A stretch of DNA of 64,000 nt from the NCBI RefSeq assembly GCF_024519455.1, contig NZ_JALJRY010000009.1, forward strand, positions 112,838-176,837, written 5' to 3'. The DNA comes from Streptomyces sp. STR69. Lineage in GTDB: Bacteria > Actinomycetota > Actinomycetes > Streptomycetales > Streptomycetaceae. Of this stretch, positions 57,551 to 64,000 are shown one piece after another. Under the pieces are notes generated by a model. The model did no database searches and was not told where the DNA came from. It worked only from the letters and a program-made list of their open reading frames with translations. The position numbers and the translations under genes are program-made. Position 1 is the stretch's first letter. Each line of letters starts with the position of its first letter.

Positions 57551-57885
57551 AGCTCATCACCGCCGTCGTGAAGCCCCACCGGCTCGACGAGATCAAGGAA
57601 GCCCTCCAGGCCTTCGGGGTCCACGGTCTGACGGTCACCGAGGCGAGCGGCTACGGTCGTCAGCGGGGACACACCGAGGTCTACCGGGGCGCCGAGTACA
57701 CGGTCGACCTGGTCCCCAAGATCCGCATCGAGGTGCTGGCCGAGGACGACGACGCCGAGCAGCTGATCGACGTCATCGTCAAGGCCGCCCGCACCGGCAA
57801 GATCGGTGACGGCAAGGTCTGGTCCCTCCCGGTCGAGACGGCCGTCCGGGTCAGGACCGGCGAGCGCGGACCGGACGCGCTCTAA
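57547..57885 (+). CDS. glnK: Nitrogen regulatory protein PII (GlnK)
   Basis: PII protein, 112 residues, sensing ATP/ADP and 2-oxoglutarate and gating AmtB. T-loop YGRQRGHTEVYRGAEYTVDL carries Tyr51, adenylylated in Streptomyces. VPKIRIEVLAEDDDAEQLID and GKIGDGKVWSLPVE are the nucleotide-binding B and C loops. ATG start at 57547 overlaps the amtB stop by four bases; glnD follows after 25 bases. Confidence 0.97.
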   Translation: MKLITAVVKPHRLDEIKEALQAFGVHGLTVTEASGYGRQRGHTEVYRGAEYTVDLVPKIRIEVLAEDDDAEQLIDVIVKAARTGKIGDGKVWSLPVETAVRVRTGERGPDAL

Positions 57886-57910
57886 AAAGAAACAGAACAG
57901 GAGTCGCTGG

Positions 57911-60361
57911 GTGACGAGTACGGACGTGCGCAAGGATGCAGAGGACTCCGGACCCAGCGGCTACGCGGCGGCCCGGCTGCGCCTCCTCACTGAGGGGGCG
58001 CGGTCCGGGCCGCCGCGCCGTGCCGCCCTCGCCGAACTGACCGACGACTGGCTGACCGGCCTCTTCACCGCCGGCAACGAAGCCCTCAAGGGCGTCTCCC
58101 TGGTCGCCGTCGGCGGCTACGGCCGCGGCGAACTCTCCCCGCGCAGCGACCTCGACCTGCTCCTCCTGCACGACGGCAGTGACTCCGGAGCGGTCGCCGC
58201 CCTCGCGGACCGCATCTGGTACCCGGTCTGGGACCTCGGCCTCGCCCTCGACCACTCCGTCCGCACGCCCGCCGAGGCCCGCAAGACCGCCGGCGAGGAC
58301 CTCAAGGTCCAGCTCGGCCTCCTCGACGCCCGCCACATCGCCGGCGACCTCGGCCTGACCGCCTCCCTGCGCACGGCCGTCCTCGCCGACTGGCGCAACC
58401 AGGCGCCCAAACGCCTCCCCGAACTCCAGGAACTCTGCGCCGAACGCGCCGAGCGGCAGGGCGAGTTGCAGTACCTCCTCGAACCGGACCTCAAGGAGGC
58501 CCGCGGCGGCCTCCGCGACGCCACCGCGCTGCGCGCCGTAGCCGCCTCCTGGCTCGCCGACGCCCCGCGCGAGGGCCTCGCCGACGCCCGCCGCCGCCTC
58601 CTCGACGTCCGCGACGCCCTGCACCTCACCACCGGCCGCGCCACCGACCGGCTCGCGCTCCAGGAGCAGGACCAGGTCGCCGCCGAGCTCGGCCTCCTCG
58701 ACGCGGACACCCTGCTGCGCCAGGTCTACGAAGCGGCACGCGTCGTGTCGTACGCCAGTGATGTCACCTGGCGCGAAGTGGGGCGCGTGCTGCGGTCCCG
58801 TGCGGTGCGGCCGAGGCTGCGCGCCATGCTCGGGGGCGGCGCCAAACCGGCCGCCGAGCGCTCCCCGCTCGCCGAGGGCGTCGTGGAGCAGGACGGTGAG
58901 GTCGTGCTCGCCCGCGCCGCCCGCCCCGAACGCGACCCGGTCCTCCCGCTGCGCGCCGCCGCTGCCGCCGCGCAGGCCGGACTCCCGCTCTCGCTGCACG
59001 CCGTACGGCGCATGGCGACCGCGGTGCGTCCGTTGCCCACGCCCTGGCCCGCCGAGGCGCGCGAGCAGCTCGTGACGCTGCTCGGTTCCGGACAGCCGAC
59101 GGTCGACGTGTGGGAGGCGCTGGAGGCGGAAGGCCTGATCACCCGCCTTCTCCCAGACTGGGAGCGGGTCCGCTGCCGTCCGCAGCGCAACGCCGTGCAC
59201 ATCTGGACCGTCGACCGGCACCTCATCGAAACCGCCGTCCGCGCCTCGGAGTTCGCCCGCCGCGTCAGCCGCCCCGACCTCCTGCTCGTCTCCGCGCTGC
59301 TGCACGACATCGGCAAGGGCTGGCCCGGCGACCACTCCGTGGCCGGCGAGATCATCGCCAAGGACGTGGCCGCCCGCATCGGCTTCGACCGCGCGGACGT
59401 CGCCGTACTCGCCACGCTCGTACGCCATCACCTCCTCCTCATCGACACGGCCACCCGGCGTGACCTGGAGGACCCGGCGACGGTCCGTTCGGTCGCCGAG
59501 GCGGTCGGTACGACGAGCACCCTGGAGCTGCTGCACGCCCTGACCGAGGCGGACGCGCTGGCCACCGGCCCGGCCGCCTGGTCGTCCTGGCGGGCCTCCC
59601 TCGTCGCCGACCTGGTGAAGCGGGTCGCCGCGGTCCTCTCCGGCGACGCGCCCGAGGAGCCCGAGGCGGGCGCGGCCACGGCGGAACAGGAACGCCTCGC
59701 GATCGAGGCGGTGGCGACGGGCGGCCCGGTCCTCGCGCTGCGCGCCCAGACGGAACCCCCGTCCGAGGACGAGCCCGCCGGCGACCCCGAACCCCTCGGC
59801 GTGGAACTCCTGATCGCCGTACCGGACCAGCCGGGCGTACTCCCCGCGGTGGCCGGCGTCCTGGCGATGCACCGCCTGACGGTCCGCACGGCGGAGCTGC
59901 GAGCGCTCGACCTCCCGGTCGGCGTAGAGGGCTCGGTCCTGCTGCTGAACTGGCGGGTCGCCGCCGAGTACGGCTCCCTGCCCCAGGCGGCCCGGCTGCG
60001 CGCCGATCTCGTACGGGCCCTGGACGGGTCGTTCGACATCGCCGCCCGCCTCGCCGAACGCGACGCCGCCTACCCGCGCCGCCGGGGTGTCGTGGCACCG
60101 GCGGCCCGCGTGACGGTCGCCCCGGCCGCCTCCCGGCACGCCACGGTCATCGAGGTGCGCGCGCACGACGCCCCCGGGCTGCTGCACCGGATCGGGCGGG
60201 CGCTGGACGAGGCGAAGGTCCGGGTGCGGAGCATGCACGTGAGCACGCTGGGTTCGAACGCGGTGGACGCGTTCTACGTCACCGGGGCGGAGGGGACACC
60301 GCTGCCGGCGGAGGAGGCCACGGCGGTGGCGCGCAAACTGGAGGAAACCCTGCGCGGCTGA
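57911..60361 (+). CDS. glnD: PII-modifying nucleotidyltransferase GlnD
   Basis: GlnD, 816 residues, attaching a nucleotide to GlnK (adenylyl in Streptomyces) and removing it. N-terminal nucleotidyltransferase with GGYGRGELSPRSDLDLLLL near residues 65-83, middle HD domain SALLHDIGKGWPGDHSV near 464, and two C-terminal ACT domains (VELLIAVPDQPGVLPAVAG; VIEVRAHDAPGLLHRIGRA) that sense glutamine. GTG at 57911 has AGGAG upstream; the longer frame from 57806 overlaps glnK. Third gene of the nitrogen operon. Confidence 0.95.
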   Translation: MTSTDVRKDAEDSGPSGYAAARLRLLTEGARSGPPRRAALAELTDDWLTGLFTAGNEALKGVSLVAVGGYGRGELSPRSDLDLLLLHDGSDSGAVAALADRIWYPVWDLGLALDHSVRTPAEARKTAGEDLKVQLGLLDARHIAGDLGLTASLRTAVLADWRNQAPKRLPELQELCAERAERQGELQYLLEPDLKEARGGLRDATALRAVAASWLADAPREGLADARRRLLDVRDALHLTTGRATDRLALQEQDQVAAELGLLDADTLLRQVYEAARVVSYASDVTWREVGRVLRSRAVRPRLRAMLGGGAKPAAERSPLAEGVVEQDGEVVLARAARPERDPVLPLRAAAAAAQAGLPLSLHAVRRMATAVRPLPTPWPAEAREQLVTLLGSGQPTVDVWEALEAEGLITRLLPDWERVRCRPQRNAVHIWTVDRHLIETAVRASEFARRVSRPDLLLVSALLHDIGKGWPGDHSVAGEIIAKDVAARIGFDRADVAVLATLVRHHLLLIDTATRRDLEDPATVRSVAEAVGTTSTLELLHALTEADALATGPAAWSSWRASLVADLVKRVAAVLSGDAPEEPEAGAATAEQERLAIEAVATGGPVLALRAQTEPPSEDEPAGDPEPLGVELLIAVPDQPGVLPAVAGVLAMHRLTVRTAELRALDLPVGVEGSVLLLNWRVAAEYGSLPQAARLRADLVRALDGSFDIAARLAERDAAYPRRRGVVAPAARVTVAPAASRHATVIEVRAHDAPGLLHRIGRALDEAKVRVRSMHVSTLGSNAVDAFYVTGAEGTPLPAEEATAVARKLEETLRG

Positions 60362-60442
60362 CCCGTGACCCGGTCTTGTGCGACCGGGATACCCTGGAGG
60401 GCGATTCCCCAATAGCCACCGACCCCGAGGACCGCGAGCGCC

Positions 60443-61999
60443 GTGTTCGATACTCTCTCTGATCGCCTCTCAGCCACTTTCAAGAACCTGCGCGGCAAGG
60501 GACGGCTCTCCGAGGCGGACATCGACGCCACCGCGCGCGAGATCCGGATCGCGCTGCTTGAGGCGGACGTGGCGCTGCCCGTCGTCCGTACGTTCATCAA
60601 GAACGTCAAGGAGCGCGCCCTCGGCGCCGACCTCAACAGGGCGCTGAACAACCCGGCCCAGCAGGTCGTGAAGATCGTCAACGAGGAACTCGTCACGATC
60701 CTCGGCGGCGAGACCCGGCGCCTCCGCTTCGCCAAGAACCCGCCGACCGTGATCATGCTCGCGGGTCTGCAGGGTGCCGGTAAGACGACCCTCGCGGGCA
60801 AGCTCGGCAAGTGGCTGAAGGACCAGGGGCACTCGCCGCTGCTCGTCGCCGCCGACCTCCAGCGCCCCAACGCGGTGAACCAGCTGAGCGTCGTCGCCGA
60901 GCGCGCCGGTGTCGCGGTCTACGCGCCCGAGCCGGGCAACGGCGTCGGTGACCCGGTCAAGGTCGCCAAGGACTCCATCGAGTTCGCCAAGTCCAAGGTC
61001 CACGACATCGTGATCGTGGACACCGCGGGCCGCCTCGGTATCGACCAGGAACTGATGCAGCAGGCCGCGGACATCCGCGACGCGGTCAGCCCGGACGAGA
61101 TCCTGTTCGTCGTCGACGCGATGATCGGCCAGGACGCGGTCAACACCGCCGAGTCCTTCCGCGACGGCGTCGGCTTCGACGGCGTGGTGCTCTCCAAGCT
61201 CGACGGCGACGCCCGCGGTGGTGCGGCCCTGTCGATCGCGTCGGTCACCGGCAAGCCGATCATGTTCGCGTCGAACGGCGAGAAGCTCGACGACTTCGAC
61301 GCCTTCCACCCGGACCGGATGGCCTCCCGCATCCTCGACATGGGTGACCTGCTCACCCTGATCGAGCAGGCGGAGAAGACGTTCAGCCAAGAAGAGGCCG
61401 AGAAGATGGCCTCGAAGCTGGCGTCCAAGAAGGGCCAGGACTTCACCCTCGACGACTTCCTGTCCCAGATGGAGCAGGTCAGGAAGATGGGCAGCATCAG
61501 CAAGCTGCTCGGCATGCTCCCGGGCATGGGCCAGATCAAGGACCAGATCAACAACCTCGACGAGCGGGACGTCGACCGTACGGCCGCGATCATCAAGTCG
61601 ATGACCCCGGCCGAGCGCGCCGAGCCGACCATCATCAACGGCTCGCGCCGCGCCCGTATCGCCAAGGGCTCCGGCGTCGAGGTCAGCGCCGTGAAGGGCC
61701 TGGTCGAGCGGTTCTTCGAGGCCCGCAAGATGATGTCCCGCATGGCGCAGGGCGGCGGGATGCCCGGCATGCCGGGGATGCCGGGCATGGGCGGCGGCCC
61801 CGGCCGCACCAAGAAGCAGCCCAAGCAGGCCAAGGGCAAGCAGCGTTCCGGCAACCCGATGAAGCGCAAGCAGCAGGAGCTGGAGGAGGCGCAGCGCCGC
61901 GAGGCCGGCGCCGCCCAGGGCGGCAACGCGTTCGGACTGCCCCAGCAGGGCGCCCAGGACTTCGAGCTGCCGGACGAGTTCAAGAAGTTCATGGGCTGA
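60443..61999 (+). CDS. ffh: Signal recognition particle protein Ffh
   Basis: SRP54/Ffh, 518 residues, binding signal peptides and 4.5S RNA and delivering ribosomes to FtsY. NG domain: GLQGAGKTTLAGKLGKWL near 107, DLQRPNAVNQL, VDTAGRLGIDQELM, and SKLDGDARGGAALSI. The Met-rich M domain contains LLGMLPGMGQIKDQINN, GSRRARIAKGSGVE for RNA binding, and a Gly/Met stretch (GGGMPGMPGMPGMGGG). The basic C-terminal tail ends FELPDEFKKFMG. GTG start at 60443. Confidence 0.97.
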   Translation: MFDTLSDRLSATFKNLRGKGRLSEADIDATAREIRIALLEADVALPVVRTFIKNVKERALGADLNRALNNPAQQVVKIVNEELVTILGGETRRLRFAKNPPTVIMLAGLQGAGKTTLAGKLGKWLKDQGHSPLLVAADLQRPNAVNQLSVVAERAGVAVYAPEPGNGVGDPVKVAKDSIEFAKSKVHDIVIVDTAGRLGIDQELMQQAADIRDAVSPDEILFVVDAMIGQDAVNTAESFRDGVGFDGVVLSKLDGDARGGAALSIASVTGKPIMFASNGEKLDDFDAFHPDRMASRILDMGDLLTLIEQAEKTFSQEEAEKMASKLASKKGQDFTLDDFLSQMEQVRKMGSISKLLGMLPGMGQIKDQINNLDERDVDRTAAIIKSMTPAERAEPTIINGSRRARIAKGSGVEVSAVKGLVERFFEARKMMSRMAQGGGMPGMPGMPGMGGGPGRTKKQPKQAKGKQRSGNPMKRKQQELEEAQRREAGAAQGGNAFGLPQQGAQDFELPDEFKKFMG

Positions 62000-62039
62000 G
62001 CCCCAGAAGGTTCATGGGCCGACAGCCCGTCTTCTACGT

Positions 62040-62077
62040 CGCCGAGGGCGCCCCTCTCCGGAAGGGCGCCCTCGGCG
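62040..62077 (+). terminator. Terminator after ffh
   Basis: 14-bp stem CGCCGAGGGCGCCC / GGGCGCCCTCGGCG with a 10-base loop, 41 bases past the ffh stop. Confidence 0.8.
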
Positions 62078-62122
62078 CATCCCGGGCGTGCCGACACCTT
62101 GCCCGTGTCGTAACTTGCCGAT

Positions 62123-64000
62123 ATGACCAACCCCGCGCCGCCGCGCAAGTCGCCCGATCAGCCCTGGCGAACGGAAGGCACCCCGGACGAGCCCCCGAAG
62201 CCGTCGCCGGGCGGGAAGAAGATGCGCGGCGGCTGGTGGAGTCTGATCCTCACCGCGCTGGTCGTGTACCTGATCGCCAACCTGATCCTGTCGTTCTTCA
62301 ACGAGGGCGACGAGCCGACGATCTCCTACACGGAGTTCAGCAAGCAGGTCGACGCCGGCAACGTCACCAAGATCTACGCCAAGGGCAACGCGATCCAGGG
62401 CCAGCTGAAGAAGGGCCAGGACAACCCGGACGGCGGCGGCAAGTACACCAAGTTCGACACCGAGCGGCCGACCTTCGCGGACGACCAGCTCTGGGAGGAC
62501 CTGACCAAGCACAACGTCACGGTCACGGCGGAACCGGTCGTACAACACCGTAGTTTTCTGGCCAATCTGCTGATCTCGCTGGCCCCGATGCTGCTCCTGG
62601 TCGTCCTGTGGCTCTTCATCGCGCGGCGGATGAGCTCGGGGCTCGGCGGCGCGGGCGGCATGCTCGGCCGCAAGGCCCCGCCGAAACCGGTCGAGCTGGA
62701 GCCGGGCAAGCAGCGCACGACCTTCGAGGACGTGGCCGGCATCGACGAGGTCGAGGGCGAGCTGAACGACGTCGTCGACTTCCTCAAGAACCCGGACGAG
62801 TACCGCAGGATGGGCGCCAAGATGCCCCGGGGCGTGCTGCTCGCGGGCCCGCCCGGCACCGGCAAGACGCTGCTCGCGCGGGCGGTCGCGGGGGAGGCGG
62901 GGGTGCCGTTCTTCTCGGCCTCGGCCTCCGAGTTCATCGAGATGATCGTCGGTGTCGGTGCCTCACGCGTGCGTGAACTCTTCGCGGAGGCCCGCAAGGT
63001 GGCCCCGTCGATCATCTTCATCGACGAGATCGACACCATCGGCCGGGCCCGCGGCGGCGGCTCCGGCATGGGCGGTCACGACGAGCGCGAGCAGACCCTG
63101 AACCAGATCCTCACCGAGATGGACGGCTTCTCCGGCTCCGAGGGCGTCATCGTCATCGCGGCCACCAACCGCGCCGACGTCCTGGACCCGGCGCTGACCC
63201 GCCCCGGCCGCTTCGACCGGGTGGTCGTGGTCTCGCCCCCGGACCGGGGTGGCCGCGAGGCGATCCTGGAGATCCACACCCGCGAGATCCCGCTCGCGAA
63301 GGACGTGAACCTCGCCCAGGTCGCCCGTACGACCCCGGGCATGACCGGCGCCGAACTGGCCAACCTCGCCAACGAGGCCGCCCTCCTCGCGGTCAAGCGC
63401 AAGCAGAGCGAGGTCACCCAGTCCGACCTCTCGGAAGCCCTGGAGAAGGTCCAACTGGGCGCCGAACGCCCGCTGGTGATGCCCGAGGAGGAACGCCGGC
63501 GCACCGCGTACCACGAGAGCGGCCACGCCCTCCTCGGCATGCTCCAGCCCGGCGCCGACCCGGTCCGCAAGATCACCATCGTCCCGCGTGGGAGGGCACT
63601 CGGCGTAACGCTCTCCACCCCGGACGCCGACAAGTACGCGTACACCGAGGAGTACCTGCGCGGCCGGATCATCGGCGCCCTCGGCGGCATGGCCGCGGAA
63701 CAGGTCGTCTACGGCGTGATCACCACCGGCGCCGAGAACGACCTCGAACAGGTCACCAACATCGCGCGCGGGATGGTCGCCCGCTGGGGCATGAGCGAGC
63801 GCGTCGGCCGCCTCTCCGCCCTCCCCAACGACGCCCAGCAGGCCTACGGCCTCTCGGCGGCACCGCAGACCCTGGACGTGATCGACCACGAGATGCGCCG
63901 CATCGTCGACGAGTGCTACGACGAGGCCATCCGCAAACTCCGCGACCACCGCGGCCAGTTGGACGACCTCGCGGCGGCCCTCCTGGAGAACGAGACGTTG
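62123..64000 (+). CDS. ftsH: ATP-dependent zinc metalloprotease FtsH, 3' end outside window
   Basis: FtsH, 626 codons visible, continuing past the right edge. Pro/Lys-rich cytoplasmic start, TM1 (LILTALVVYLIANLILSFF near 40), an extracytoplasmic domain, TM2 (LLISLAPMLLLVVLWLFI near 153), AAA domain with GPPGTGKTLLARAVAGEAG near 253, Walker B IIFIDEID, second region of homology NRADVLDPALTRPGRFDR, then the protease zinc motif HESGH near 471 and the third ligand region LEQVTNIARGMV. Degrades misfolded membrane proteins. ATG start at 62123. Some Streptomyces have a second FtsH elsewhere, so this may be one of two. Confidence 0.95.
   Translation, partial: MTNPAPPRKSPDQPWRTEGTPDEPPKPSPGGKKMRGGWWSLILTALVVYLIANLILSFFNEGDEPTISYTEFSKQVDAGNVTKIYAKGNAIQGQLKKGQDNPDGGGKYTKFDTERPTFADDQLWEDLTKHNVTVTAEPVVQHRSFLANLLISLAPMLLLVVLWLFIARRMSSGLGGAGGMLGRKAPPKPVELEPGKQRTTFEDVAGIDEVEGELNDVVDFLKNPDEYRRMGAKMPRGVLLAGPPGTGKTLLARAVAGEAGVPFFSASASEFIEMIVGVGASRVRELFAEARKVAPSIIFIDEIDTIGRARGGGSGMGGHDEREQTLNQILTEMDGFSGSEGVIVIAATNRADVLDPALTRPGRFDRVVVVSPPDRGGREAILEIHTREIPLAKDVNLAQVARTTPGMTGAELANLANEAALLAVKRKQSEVTQSDLSEALEKVQLGAERPLVMPEEERRRTAYHESGHALLGMLQPGADPVRKITIVPRGRALGVTLSTPDADKYAYTEEYLRGRIIGALGGMAAEQVVYGVITTGAENDLEQVTNIARGMVARWGMSERVGRLSALPNDAQQAYGLSAAPQTLDVIDHEMRRIVDECYDEAIRKLRDHRGQLDDLAAALLENETL

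Noticed and set aside
62014..62553. A 179-codon frame beginning MGRQPVFYV after ffh
   Set aside because: It runs across the ffh terminator and overlaps the start of ftsH in another frame; no family similarity or ribosome binding site.

Overview
The window is high-GC (about 70%) actinobacterial DNA, almost certainly a Streptomyces chromosome. GTG starts are frequent, genes sit close together, and every position is open in several frames. Gene content and order (two cvn conservons, gltX, ndgR-leuCD, hupS, nsdA, amtB-glnK-glnD) match the core region of Streptomyces. No phage, insertion sequence, CRISPR array or biosynthetic cluster is visible.

Layout. 1-10462 (minus strand): the tail-less end of one conservon (cvnA1-B1-C1-D1, cut at the left edge), then a complete second one (cvnA2-B2-C2-D2). 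Each is a sensor kinase, a roadblock protein, a DUF742 protein and a small GTPase. 11034-14756: a small protein with a duplicated motif, a fumarylacetoacetate-hydrolase-family protein, gltX, a HAD hydrolase, and a tRNA-Gln, tRNA-Glu, tRNA-Glu array. 14807-19532: a divergent MerR/DUF4188 pair around a perfect 17-bp inverted repeat, then ndgR divergent from leuCD, and a small conserved protein. 19670-27279: hupS (HU with a histone-like tail), cofC, plsC, gpsA, ddlA, a DUF3515 lipoprotein whose end looks frameshifted, a stand-alone Lrp ligand domain, and thiL-thiD. 27394-43567: rpmB, a yloV/fakA-like gene, a TPR-HSP90 pair on the opposite strand, recG, rsmD, coaD, a coiled-coil protein, yceD-rpmF-rnc, mutM, an HxlR regulator and a membrane-anchored CAP protein. 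43723-64000: acyP, a small coiled-coil protein, smc, a glucose/sugar permease, an LLM oxidoreductase, ftsY, a degenerate primase-polymerase protein, nsdA, amtB-glnK-glnD (nitrogen), ffh, and ftsH cut by the right edge.

How the genes relate. Many belong to an ancient neighbourhood shared with Firmicutes (rpmB-yloV-recG ... rnc-smc-ftsY-ffh): ribosome, RNA processing, chromosome segregation and the SRP targeting pair ftsY/ffh. Envelope supply (plsC, gpsA, ddlA), leucine and thiamine synthesis, coenzyme A and F420 synthesis sit among them. The nitrogen operon carries a GlnR-like box upstream of amtB.

The best candidates for something undescribed are: (i) the TPR-HSP90 pair inserted on the opposite strand between yloV and recG; (ii) a dispersed hairpin repeat present in four copies, one of which lies in frame inside the smc hinge; (iii) the 61-residue protein with twin ANPRRT motifs; (iv) the conserved C-terminal motif shared by two otherwise divergent CvnA kinases; and (v) the MerR/DUF4188 switch. 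Starts were chosen from ribosome binding sites, family lengths and neighbour overlaps. No database search was possible.
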